A stretch of DNA of 64,000 bases from Axinella damicornis (Eukaryota; Porifera; Demospongiae; Axinellida; Axinellidae), in contig OZ007507.1 in assembly GCA_963931865.1 (NCBI GenBank), positions 2,634,077-2,698,076 on the forward strand, in the 5' to 3' direction. The notes beneath the pieces are model-generated. The model ran no database searches and had not been told where the DNA came from. It saw only the letters and a list, made by a program, of their open reading frames with translations. The translations under genes were made by a program, and so were the position numbers. Within the stretch, counting starts at the first letter, position 1. Each line of letters begins with the position of its first letter. Shown here piece by piece: positions 35,401-45,900 of this stretch.

Positions 35401-38400
35401 CTACTTTGCTCGTTCATGGCGGTCTCGCCAATTGACCTGTTGTCTAGCATAAGAGTATACAGTAGGAACGACATAATTACATCCATCAGAGAACTAGCCT
35501 CCTTCCCAGGCCTCCACCTCCGAGATAAAATCTGGGCGGAGGCCTGGGAAGGAGGCTACATTAGAACCATTACCAATAAACATCATGGGAACACCTACAT
35601 GTACAGTACATGTACCCTGTACTAGCCAGCTCTACTAGTACATGAGGCTACATGTAGGACATACACAAATGCATATATAATTACTTTGCCCGGTGACGAG
35701 GAGGTGACCGATCTCTTCTACTGTAGTTACTGGCACTTCGGTGAGGCCTCTAACAAACACTTTGTGCTGAGGGGCAAGAAAAGAAGAGTGAGGGGAGAGA
35801 GAGGAGCAAAGGGATGGAAGGAAGGGAGGGGAGAGGAAATGAGTAGGGAATGAGAGTGGACAGGGGACAAAACGGAGCAGAGAGGATCAAGGGGAGAGAA
35901 GACCCAACGCAAGGGGTGATGGGAAGAAGAGAAAAATGAGGGGGGAGGAAAGGATTGACCAATAGCTGTGTAGGAGAGGGGGGCCAGGACAGAACAATGA
36001 ATACGCACTTTATCTGCCTCCTGAATGCTCAGAGTTCTGTTGCCTGGGTTCAGAAGGTCTGTGAGTTTCTGTAGAAGACAATGAACACTTCATATCAGAG
36101 TTGTTAGACAGGGCTATATAGAGCAGACACGTACTATAATAATGGAAAATCTGGAATGCGGTCAACATACAAGCCTTTACAACGTACAGAAACAGGAAGA
36201 AATGTTACTTCCCACTAAAATATACTCATTTCCATGGCCACTGTAGCTTGCTCATGATCAGGTAGACATAATATAATCGCAACATATACATACATGTGTA
36301 CGTTGGTAACCATGACAACCATAACACAGAGTCAACCAACTCCAAGTTATATTAAACGTTGTTGCATAACTGCTTACTTCATTGTAGAGCTCCATGTACG
36401 TGACAGCAATGATAAACTCACGCTTGGGATGCTGGGGGAAAATGAACAGTCAGTCCACCATGGTCACTTAGGATAATGAGGGCAACTTCTAAATACACAT
36501 AACAATGTGCCCTAGGTAAACATTTGTGTCCACTTGTGCAGATTCTGCATTGTTGTTTTGATCAGCTCTTCAATGTACGCACATCACACAACAACCAAGG
36601 CTTCATTTAGGGGGGAGGGAGGGGGCATTGCCGTCCCCTTGAGTCCTTGCTACCCCCATAAAAAATACCCATAGAAGTGTTATGTACGTATAAGGCAACT
36701 CATACCTCCCCTCTTACTCCGCCACACAACAATTTTGTCCCCCCTTGAATGATGTTCTAAATGAACACTGACAACATTAACCAAGAGGCTCTGGCTAAAC
36801 AGAAGCCTGATCATCCATTGCGTACATGTACACTGTACATGTAGTTCAATGGCAACACGTGTGTCATATCACAATAGATCATCACATACCTTGTCAATGT
36901 AGGTAAACAGTTGGTCAAAAGTGAGTGGGATAATACCCGGGTGCATTCGATTGCCAGTCATTGTGTGTGTCTTGCCACTAGACGTCTGGCCATAAGCAAA
37001 GATGGTTCCTGCATGTATACATTTTACGTGCAACGATAGTAATGGTGCAGGTGTTACAGTAAATGTTCATACGTAGGAATGAAGTATAAAGATTCTGACT
37101 ACATGGTTGTGATCACTGTGGTCAAGAGTGCACGATGACATCACCGTCATTGCAATGACGATGATGTCATCGTGTGCTCTTGCCATGCCGTCGTGCATCA
37201 TCACCTGTCCTGTTCCTTAGCAGTTATTCTGCCCTAAAAAACTATATGGCACACTGGTTGGCTTCCCTCCTGCTAGCTATAATGAGGGAGTACCCATGGC
37301 GCTCTAAATTTCCATCACTCTAATTAAATTCTGCATCAATATTGATGGTTTACTTTGCATCGAATGGTGAGAAATTCACTTTGTGTGCATTCTATTGTTT
37401 CATCTGTTATCTGCGTTGACTGGGGAAATTTATTTTGGTGACACAAATTTATAAAGCGTCTACTGTAGATGGAGTGAGATGGATGAGGTTGTGTGTGGTA
37501 CACACGTAGACTACACAGTACAAACTTACCATTGAAGCCTTCCATAACTGAATGTATGATGGGGACGGCCAGGGTGGTATAAATGACATCAGTGGGTACA
37601 TTTTTGTCAAACACGTGGTCTGCAGAGGGAAAACGGACATGTGTCCATGTATATTACATGTATATGTGTGCCACAGTCATATTCCCATACCTTCCTACAT
37701 GTACATGTACGCAAATGCTGAGATGGGAACAAGGACAAAGACAATGTAGCCAGCATCAGTCTCATACAGATCTTTCTCCTTCATTTTCCGTTGCTAACCA
37801 ACCACGGACTGTTTCAAAAGCAACTGGCCAATGAAATGTAGCTTCTGGATACAGTACAGACCACACTGTGACCCGGCCCACTCATGATCAGAATTGAAAC
37901 CCTCTGTGCAATAATTGCTACTCCAACATTCACTTTCAGCTGTTCTGCGTTCCGGCTTTCACAGGTACCCGGGTAAACATGCAGTAGACGTGGAGCCTGT
38001 CATATGGCCACACAGAGGAACTACATACCCTATAGTCTCAGCCACCCACTAGCCATTAGTGTGGGTGGATAAAAGTACAGCTGCATGCGGGGACTACTGT
38101 TGTAGAAGACGGGCATAGCTATGCGTACAGCTCATTTCAGAGTACAATGGGCCATTCGTGTGCGCGGAAATACAGCTGGGGACTACTGTTGTGGGAGACG
38201 GGCATATACAGTGAGGGGACAAATATGCATCAAGGGTTATTCAAAATGCACTCAAGCAGCTTTGTATATCCCACGTGCTTTACTAAAATGCCTGAAACCA
38301 CTCAACACTGTAGAATTATTACAGAGGGTACAAGCTAGCACTCACCAAAGGGGTAGGGTGACCCCATGAGCGACCCAGATAGAGGATCCTTCTGGGAGAT

Positions 38401-39639
38401 GCTGTTCCCAGACACAACCCAATTGGTAGACTTACTAGCCTCCCTGAAGGTAGGGAAGAGGGTGGGGGCATGACAGCAAGTACTGTTGGTTATGCCGATG
38501 ATGGTTCATTCATGGCATTCACTCTCAGCTGTGACTTTGGTACTAGTATAGCCTTGTTCCCAGGACTTTAGGCTTCAAACTTGGAGACTTTACTAACTAC
38601 ATGTACCCTAAGGCTTCAAAAAATTTAAATTGCTAGCCCCCTCAGAAATTTTCTGGTGGGCTCTATTTAGACTCAATTATGAAAATGTGCCATTACTGCA
38701 TACAACAATCTGTTTGTACATGTATATAGCTCTAGCCACACTAAAGTTAGCCTTGCCTGGGAACAAGGCTACACTAAAGTAAGGGAGGGGATTTCCGGAC
38801 GGTATTGTAATTCCAGACACGACACTTCACAGCCCCCACATTCACTCCTTATGGTAAGTGCACATGCATACCGTATACGGCCGTGGCTATTTCACGGAAC
38901 GGAACGGAACACTGGAAAACACGGAACGGCTATGCACGTCCTCGCTGCAGTGTCTGATCTCTACAAACTGTACACCAATGGACAGAGCTCGACGAGTCCT
39001 ACATGCTGGCAACCATATTGTAACATGATGGTTAGTGTTAGAGTTACGACAAAAGTATACGCGAGCTTCCGCCCACGCGATTTCGTAGAACTCTGAGCCA
39101 ATTCTTTCCAGCAGCAAGGATTTCAGCAAAAAGGGTACCAGCGTGTAGAGCTCGTCACGCTCTATCCAGTGGTATGCAGTTTGTGGAGTTTAAACTGTGC
39201 AGTGAGGACTTACACAGCTGTTCCGTGTTTTCGAGTGTTCCGTTCCGTTCCGTGAAATAGTCCCGGCCACCGTATACCATCGAACTTACTGACGCTGCAC
39301 AGTAAAAACTGCTCCTAGAAAGCGAAAGCTGGGGCCATGTCCGAAAATCCCCTCCCTTACCTTACCAATGGATTTAGAAAAGTCTTTACCGCTGCTGCTG
39401 CCGCAAGTCTTTGAAAAAGACATTGACGTCAAGGGCCAGTGGCTCAGTTGTTAGAATATCTGACTGGTCTGACAGTGCTTGGAGGGCCCCAGGCTCAAAT
39501 GTTCTGTTTTCTCTCTCTCAAATCGCAAGCACACCCACACCTAACCCGCCTACTTACTACCTTGCGATACCCTCTTCCCACATGTGTACCTTTCCAGGAG
39601 AGGTCGAACTCGCACACCGACTTGGATTTTGTCGTCCAT
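11447..39639 (-). CDS. kinesin-7 (CENP-E-like) motor protein, 62 exons
   Basis: A continuous frame of about 1,756 residues. Exon 1 (39639-39590) encodes [10 protein letters not shown]. The motor (1-334) spans exons 38443-38346, 37619-37530, 37008-36890, 36431-36378, 36068-36009, 35766-35685, 35443-35310, 35105-34969, 34491-34362 and 34215-34168. It has an intact P-loop GQTSSGKT (86-93), switch I NEQSSRSH (195-202) and switch II DLAGSE (233-238). The stalk uses exons 34071-33988, 33684-33658, 33480-33445, 33022-32936, 32612-32409, 31894-31772, 31656-31294, 31139-31080, 30895-30812, 30495-30439, 30095-30048 and 29865-29746, then the module array (766-1476, listed separately), then 14443-14385, 13621-13551, 13365-13197, 12841-12735 and 11883-11447. 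The C-terminus has Ser/Pro/Phe repeats and a basic region. Plus-end-directed mitotic transport is the family role; the cargo is unknown. One intron (after 30439) is GC-AG. Confidence 0.88.
11968..12693. mobile_element. 725-bp fold-back element
   Basis: Two arms of roughly 250-300 bp are inverted copies. The outer arms run from AGAGTTCATAACAATAAGAG to its complement. The inner arms include TGACGTAGACCA, GGACTGGACTCACCC and GTCAAAGGTCACGTGCAT. It fills most of the last kinesin intron (11884-12734). Confidence 0.8.
15090..15216. repeat. GGA-rich tract before exon c, module 6
   Basis: A purine run on the plus strand is a C/U-only tract in the kinesin transcript. It ends a few bases before the exon c acceptor CAG. 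Equivalent tracts precede exon c in all six modules. Confidence 0.85.
15434..16080. repeat. dispersed repeat, copy 1
   Basis: Shares long blocks with 53365-53850: ACTCCTGGTAGGGGAAAAAT, GATTCTGACCACACGGCCGT, GTCTTGTCTTCCTTTTGGTC and ACCAGGAGTGCGGTTGCCCC. A shorter relative is at about 61110-61225. No coding sequence. It lies in the kinesin intron between module 6 exons a and b. Confidence 0.8.
18005..18100. repeat. GGA-rich tract before exon c, module 5
   Basis: Purine-rich on the plus strand, hence a long polypyrimidine tract in the transcript, abutting the exon c acceptor at 18003-18004. Confidence 0.85.
18317..18672. mobile_element. fold-back element, family of 58405-58785
   Basis: Begins TAGCCTTGTTCCCAGGC and ends CCTCCCAGTCTTGG-type complement. 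It contains the GATCACTTGCAGTATGCAA loop motif. Its middle includes GTGAACGCTCTGGCC, whose complement (GTCAGAGCGTTCGTAAG) is in the 58.4-kb element, so the two are related in opposite orientation. It lies in the kinesin intron between module 5 exons b and c. Confidence 0.6.
19422..22033 (-). repeat. kinesin tail module 4 (six exons a-f)
   Basis: Exons a 22033-21977, b 21541-21482, c 21286-21221, d 20558-20484, e 20138-20091, f 19487-19422 (residues 1146-1269). Nearly identical to module 3 in exons and in long stretches of intron, so these two are the youngest duplicate pair. Confidence 0.85.
21290..21366. repeat. GGA-rich tract before exon c, module 4
   Basis: Plus-strand GGGA/GGAA run, pyrimidine-rich in the transcript, just upstream of the exon c acceptor. 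Confidence 0.85.
22722..23129. mobile_element. 408-bp hAT-like MITE with 8-bp target duplication
   Basis: The ends are TAGGCCTGAGGAT and its exact complement. GTGTGGTG flanks both sides (22714-22721 and 23130-23137). The paralogous intron of module 4 (around 20190-20215) lacks the insert, giving a ready-made empty site. An 8-bp duplication is the hAT-superfamily signature; no transposase is inside. Confidence 0.85.
24242..24303. repeat. GGA-rich tract before exon c, module 3
   Basis: The shortest of the six equivalent purine tracts; same position next to the exon c acceptor. Confidence 0.85.
25042..27353 (-). repeat. kinesin tail module 2 (six exons a-f)
   Basis: Exons a 27353-27297, b 26956-26897, c 26405-26328, d 26051-25977, e 25376-25329, f 25107-25042 (residues 894-1021). 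Exon c reads [19 protein letters not shown], close to module 5. Intron c-d also matches module 5 (shared GGATGTTGAATGTTTAAGA). Confidence 0.85.
26407..26578. repeat. GGGA-rich tract before exon c, module 2
   Basis: About 170 bp of (GGGA)n. In the transcript this is CCCU-repeat directly joined to the CAG acceptor of exon c. Confidence 0.9.
27484..27569. repeat. hairpin element with constant loop motif
   Basis: TAGCCTCGTTCCCAGGCC ... GGAACGAGGCTA with GATCGCTTGCAGTATG in the loop. Lies in the kinesin intron between f1 and a2. Confidence 0.8.
28261..28341. repeat. hairpin element with constant loop motif (inverted)
   Basis: Arms contain CACCCAGCTTTTGT and the complement ACAAAAGCTGGGTG. The loop carries the reverse form CGTACTGCAAGC. 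Ends in GCCTGGGAACAAGGCTA. Confidence 0.8.
28662..28890. repeat. GGA-rich tract before exon c, module 1
   Basis: The longest of the six tracts (about 225 bp of GGGGGAGGAAGA-type repeats). The reported open frames across it are low-complexity artefacts. Confidence 0.9.
29667..29691. repeat. poly-G run
   Basis: About 24 consecutive G, in the kinesin intron before module 1. Confidence 0.9.
35207..35300. repeat. poly-C rich tract
   Basis: Nearly pure C on the plus strand. In the kinesin transcript it is a G-rich run beginning shortly after the GTAAGT donor at 35309-35304. Confidence 0.9.
35495..35558. repeat. hairpin element
   Basis: TAGCCTCCTTCCCAGGCCTCC pairs with GGAGGCCTGGGAAGGAGGCTA in two near-perfect arms. 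Lies in a kinesin motor-domain intron. Confidence 0.85.
37121..37180. repeat. palindrome in kinesin intron
   Basis: AAGAGTGCACGATGACATCA pairs with TGATGTCATCGTGTGCTCTT across a short centre. The adjoining GATTCTGACTACA is shared with the dispersed repeat at 15.4 and 53.4 kb. Confidence 0.7.
38872..39279. mobile_element. TIR element in kinesin intron 1
   Basis: Inverted ends contain CTATTTCACGGAACGGAACG and its complement, followed inward by AAAACACGGAAC, and the terminal CCGTATAC motif. About 410 bp, no coding capacity. Confidence 0.75.
39434..39505 (+). repeat. possible tRNA-derived SINE head
   Basis: GGGCCAGTGGCTCAGTTG resembles a tRNA 5' end with a polymerase III A box (TGGCTCAGTTG). 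A B-box-like GGCTCAAATG follows about 45 bp later. The D-arm does not fold well and I see no second copy, so this is weak. Confidence 0.25.
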
Positions 39640-39956
39640 GACACGACTTTAATAGTCTGGGAGTCGGTCGAGGAGGGTGTTCACGGAGCCTCGGGTGAGA
39701 GTGCAACAAGCACAGTGACCCTCAATTCGCCAGACTAGTCACGACTACTTAGCTGGACGTTGCAACTGTTGTGTCTCCTCGGTTGATGACGGTTCTCACT
39801 GCGCTGCAATTAGCGTTGTAATAATTTACGTTTGAAATTTTGGCGCTTGAATATTGTTGGCCAGCTGAAAGCTTGCTGATTGGATGTGTTGCACGTGGTC
39901 AAAGTTTAATGTTATTCATTGAGCGGTGTGCGCCAGTTGGAAACTGGTTGGCCATC
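39640..39956. promoter_or_regulatory. bidirectional promoter, kinesin / TYW1
   Basis: 317 bp separate the two divergent start codons. It contains TTTGAA (39831-39836, CHR-like), TTTGGCGC (39839-39846, E2F consensus) and an inverted CCAAT box ATTGG at about 39878-39882. These are the classic elements of cell-cycle promoters, which suits the kinesin. Site assignment is by motif only. Confidence 0.5.
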
Positions 39957-42900
39957 ATGGTGGTGTTGCTAAATTCGGTTATTCTGCAGTTTCTGTGGAG
40001 CAACCCGTTAGCTCTTGCTGTGACTACGTTGCTGGTTGTAGCAGCCTCCGTGTGGATCGCGTTGACCTTCACTGGAGACAGAGGGAAACAGCAAAAAGTG
40101 AGGGAGTTAAGCTAGAGCTTCCCTACCGTAGGTCAAAGCTTTGACCACGTCGACCATGCTGATTTTCAGCCATTGACCACGTACGTAGCCTCACCTTGGT
40201 AATCAGCTAGTGGGGTAGCAGACCCTTCGCACTGGGAGGAGGAAGGGTCTGGGCAGCAACCTAGTCTAACAAGCTAGCCCTTCGCTTTCTCCAGCGCGCG
40301 ATCGCTTTCAGTATGCGCCCATGGAGAAGTAAGGTCTAGAAACTTTGGACCACTTTACTTGGTACGAAAAAATGCAATTATAAGCTTACGTCACGTCCGT
40401 TTACGTTATAGTATTCCAATTAGTGCAACTGCAGTCAGTTGATTCCGGCCCGCTAACCTCGTTGGCTGTTGGTACTTCTGTCTGTTTGGTTGTTGTGCAG
40501 GAGAACAGCAATCGCAGGCAACTTCAGACAGTCCTCAACGCTTGTACCGAGCGATTTGAAAGATCACCACGTGACAGCTGCAATCTGATTGGCTCTACCC
40601 GATTTCGAGTAGAGCCCAAGCAAAGTGGTCCAAAGTTTCTAGACCCTCTTTTTCCCCGTGCGGTCACGTGAGTCGATCCGTGCTGGGGAAAATTCGAGGG
40701 GCTAGCCCGCTAGACTAGCAGCAACCTACCTCCCTGTCCATTTTCGCTGTGTCATAAGCTATTAGCTCTGGGAGTTTGATTAATACCCACTAGTAGTGAC
40801 CTTAAGGTACGTACATGTATATTACCGAGGTACATGAATAGACCTTATGCAATTGACGTCATAGCCACAATCTTTCCGTATTCTCAATAAGGCTCCGTGT
40901 AATGAGTGGCAAGATTGCAGAAATGCGCGCAGCTGCACGGCTGTCTTTCAAGTAAGTTAACGTTCGCTATTAGGTAGTTAGCATACCTGCTACCATAGAT
41001 AATAGAGCGTAAACGCTCTATTATCTATGCTGCTACGTTCAGGCTGATCCTTGCGCAGATTGCTATATAGAAGCAGACAAATCTCGGTTTTTTTTCTGTA
41101 CTAGCAATGTTATTCTTGCCACTCAAAATGGCTGCCAGCGTCACGTGCACTTAATTTTAATTAAATTCATGGCTGCCTGCATCTCGTGTACTTGATTTTG
41201 TGATGTAATTGCGTAAGGTCTATTTCAGATGTTATTACATCCATGCACACATGGTCAATTTGCCATTGGTGCATTGGCTTAGCCTGGTTCCCGGCCCCGG
41301 CCCAGCTTTTCATCGTTTGCAGTACGGGAAAGCTGGGCGGGGCCTGGGAACGAGGCTGGCATGTGAAAATTGATTTAAGAGTTACAGTTTTGTATCTGAG
41401 TGTGTGGCTCAGTAGTATCATGTGTAGTTGTATCTTCTTCCCCCAGCCCTCAAGCAAGAAGCCCAGCAGTGGTGTGGAAGATGTGCCTCCAAGTGGACGG
41501 CAAAGTCCCCACGTGATGAGGCTGAAGGTCTTCTATGGCACACAGACTGGAAATGCAAAGGTTTGTTCATGGCTGAGCAAAGGTATATTGGTACACAGAC
41601 AGTTGGGCTAGTCTCGTTCCCAGGCTCCCCCCTGTGTGCGGTGAGCCTGGGAACAAGGCTAAAGTTGACTACCGATGTAACATTTCAGAACAGCTGTCTT
41701 GACATGGAAGTGGTCATTCTGAACATAACCTAGCCTCGTTCCCAGGCCATGTGGAGTAGGGAATAGTGGCCTGAGAACGAGGCTAAAGCTCAACCTTGTT
41801 CGTCAGTTTGGTTATTATTTCTCCTATCATTAGGCCTTTGCCGAACAGCTGGTCAGAGATGCCATGGCTGGTGGTATAGAGGCGTCTCTTCTGGATCTCA
41901 AAGAATGCGATCCCGAGGACTGCCTCACTCAAGAGGTAAGAGAAGGAGATCAGACTTTTTTCTCTGATCAGGGTTGAGGGAGACCTGGGTACAAGCTAGG
42001 ATAGCTTCACTGGTCAGAATGCTAGGTGTCTAGAGAACCAGCAGGAATCCACGTATACTTTAGTCGCACTGACAAATGTGGACAGTACGCACCTTTAAAA
42101 TTGATGCCAAGATTCGGAAACCTTTCCATCACTGGTCCGGGTTTCTGCTACAAGTTCCTCTCTGGGAGACCTAAACGCAGCTCCGGAAGATCCGTAAATG
42201 AAGCTGCACTGTTTTTCGGAAACGTAGGTACGTACAAAGCCAGCGCTCTTCAGAAGAAAACTTCCAATTCCCAGAAGAAGCCTTCGGTTTTCGGAAGAAG
42301 CCTTCCAGTTTGCGGTGAAGCTGCGCCACAAACGCATGTTGGAAAAGCATTCTGAATCTTGTCATCAATTTATAGACGTGTACTATAGTCACACTAACAA
42401 TTGTATATGTTCCTTGTTTCCCACTCTAGTGCTCCAACAGAAGTATCTGTGTGTTCCTGGTATCCACCTACACTGATGGGGCCCCACCTGAAGGCGCTGC
42501 TTGGTTCTGCCAGTGGCTGTCTGATGCAGTCGCTGACTTTCGGGTGCAGAAATCCGTGCTTGCTGGCCTCCACTACACTGTGTTTGGGCTGGGGAACTCC
42601 GCGTATGGAGAGCACTACAACGTGGCTGGCAGCAGACTGTTTGAATGGCTGGGGAAGCTCTCTGCAACAGCTGTCTACCCTTTAGTCCTGGGAGACCAGA
42701 ATGTGACCCAGAGCGCTCATGGAGGTAAGATAATGTGAAGTAGATAGCAAAATGATAGCTTTATTCCTAGGCCTACATGCATAGTCTATGATACTACACG
42801 TAGGAAACAGTATGTACATCACGGCATTTACATATCACGTATTAATGCTATTTGAGGATCACATGATGCTTGCCCAGAAGCAGCCAAGCCTTCTTTTGAA

Positions 42901-45900
42901 GGAACTAAACATTCAGAGCTCCACCTCCCTATACTCCCATCCTCCACCTCCCTATACTCCAATCCTCCACCTCCCTATACTCCAATCCTCCACCTCCCTA
43001 TACTCCCATCCTCCACCTCCCTATACTCCCATCCTCCACCTCCCTATACTCCCATCCTCCACCTCCCTATACTCATATCCTCCACCTCCCTATGCTCACA
43101 TCCTCCACCTCCCTGTGCTCACATCCTCCACCTCCCTATACTCCCATCCTCCACCTCCCTATACTCCCATCCTCCACCTCCCTATACTCACACCCTCCAC
43201 CTCCCTATGCTCACATCCTCCACCTCCCTATACTCCCATCCTCCACCTCCCTATGCTCACATCCTCCACCTCCCTATACTCCCATCCTCCACCTCCCTAT
43301 GCTCACATCCTCCACCTCCCTATACTCCCATCCTCCACCTCCCTATACTCACATCCTCCACCTCCCTATACTCACATCCTCCACCTCCCAATACTCCCAT
43401 CCTCCACCTCCCTATACTCCCATCCTCCATCTCCCTATGCTCCCATCCTCCACCTCCCTATACTCACATCCTCCACCTCCCTATACTCCCATCCTCCACC
43501 TCCCTATACTCCCATCCTCCACCTCCCTATACTCCCATCCTCCACCTCCCTATACTCCCATCCTCCACCTCCCTATACTCCCATCCTCCATCTCCCTATG
43601 CTCCCATCCTCCACCTCCCTATACTCCCATCCTCCATCTCCCTATGCTCCCATCCTCCACCTCCCTATACTCACATCCTCCACCTCCCTATGCTCACATC
43701 CTCCACCTCCCTATGCTCACATCCTCCACCTCCCTGTGCTCACCTTTGACTCAATGAGATTGCAAGATCCAACGTACTAGGCCTACCTGCTGAGGAGAGA
43801 GGTCTGCGGAGAAGTGCCTACTACTTCACAGACGGTGCACCGAAATAAAAGCATAGACAGACTACAGACTGCTGAACGTGCGGTCATGGCCGACTGTGTA
43901 CCTGTCCTGGGTCGTGCATCACTGCCACAGCGTACGCATCATGGGCATTGCTGACCTCCCGGATAGCTGTTCACCGATCGTGGGCCTCCAGATGCTGCTG
44001 AAAGCGTGATGGCCACGACACTGCTCTTCATTTCGTAAGTCTTTGTCCTGCCTTCCGATCGATCTCGTGCAGTCAGCCACGCACGTCGCGCTCGTGGCAT
44101 ACATAGTGATGTCATACTTTCCATCGCGATTGCCAAATTTTAAAATCGTCAAATTTTATACCGAGCCATTTCAGGCCATTTCGCCAAATTTAATGGCCGC
44201 CAAAATTTCCCGGTATACGGTAGCAGGAAGTCATCCAGGTAATGCAGCAGAGCACACACTCCCTTCTGCTGTAATATCCAAGCCAGTGCATCTGCAAGGG
44301 AGTTAAAGATTCTTGGGGCCGACCGCCAACCTTAGGCCAAAGGGCAAAACTGCATCAACAAACACCTGCCCGTCCCACTCCATGCCTAGGAGAGGGCGGT
44401 CCTCTGGATGGACTGGCACATTGTGATATGCCCGTTGAATATCCGGCTTAGCCAGAATGGCTCCCCTTCCTAACCTGGCAATTATCCATGCTGCCTCATC
44501 CACCGACGAGTAGGTCAGAGAGCAGAGATCCGGATCCACCCCATCGTTTATGCTTGCACCCCTGGGGTGTGAAAGATCAACGATTAGGTGCCACTTGCCG
44601 GGCTGCCACCTGGTCCACGCACTTCACTCAGTTTTGCTTGGGGGGCGGGTGATCACCGCCTTGCAGGCCACTGCTGGGGGGCGGGTGATCACCGCCTTGC
44701 AGGCCACTGCTGGGGGGCGGGTGATCAGGCCACTGCTGGGGGGCGGGTGATCACCGCCTTGCAGGCCACTGCTGGGTGGTCTCCCTCACACTTGACACAT
44801 ATGTGGCGGTAGCGACACTGCTCACGGAATTTGCATACACCTTCATTCCTTGCATAGCAGGCCCTCTTCGCTGGTGGCTGCAAGCCTTGGTAGGTGCCCC
44901 GTCGTCCACCGCACCCAAACTGGGGGAACCCTCACCTCCGAGGTTCTGAGCCCATCCCACCTGAGGGCCAGCCTCTGCTGGTGCTCCATGGCTTGCGGGT
45001 CTCAGCTCCTGTACCCGTTGGCAGACCCATGCCTCCTTGCATCGCAGGTTGTCCTGCCGGCTTCTTGGGGGCCAAGACACACTCTGTGCTCTGGTGATCT
45101 GTTTCCAAACAATACTGGCAGGTCCTCCCCCTGCCATTCTGTGTTGGGCCATGAATGTCACCGTGTACAGCACCGAGTTCAGCTGCCCCCAGTCAGTACT
45201 GGGTACTGTAGCTGCCAAGCTGTCTGAACATTGTATCATAACACTGCCATCCATCACACTGACGGGCCTCCCGGATTATAATGGTCTGGTAAGCCATTAA
45301 CTGACGGAACTTCTCTGGCTTGTGGCCGGCCACAATACTTGCATAAACCCCGAAGCACTGTAGCCATGATAGGAAATCAGGCACCTCCCGCCTGTGTGAG
45401 TGCTTCGTGTTCGAGCCGCCGAATGGGCTGTCCACTGCCGTATGGCTGTATGGCCCTCGGAGGCAGAGAACCCCCTCGTGCTCCTGGTTCTTCCCGTTCA
45501 GCCATCTCGCGTCGGTTTGTCCTGGATTTCACAGTGGTGGGTAGCACAGACAAAACGCCTTGTCGTTGCGTGCTCAGGCAGTTACAAGGTCACTCAACCA
45601 CGCATGCGCAAACCTAAACCTCTTGGCTGGCCCTTGATGTTAACTATGTCTAACTACAGTTAAACTTCATTATACTTCAATGGGATCTGCTGATTCCTGC
45701 TTCTTAGCCAATGTTGCAGCAATTCTGGATGCGAACTAGAATGAGTTCGGTGGTTGATTTTGAAACAGACCAACTGTAAAACATGAAATGGTCATCCGTG
45801 ACTCATTTCCAGTAATAGACATTATTGACCCGGCATAGATATTGTTGTGTAGACATTCTGCTGCCTTAGGGTTGTATGCCTTCATGCCCATTTCATGTCA

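Noticed and set aside
38887..39129. An 80-codon minus frame in kinesin intron 1.
   Set aside because: It lies inside an inverted-repeat element, lacks kinesin motor sequence, and the true first exon with VRVRPL is at 39639-39590.
42788..43780. A 330-residue Pro/Ser/Leu repeat protein.
   Set aside because: It is the 23-bp minisatellite read through; equivalent frames are open in all three phases and none links to splice-consistent exons.
44043..45663. Plus-strand open frames of 60-125 codons in TYW1 intron 4.
   Set aside because: They are antisense shadows of the decayed DIRS-type element, whose motifs read on the minus strand.
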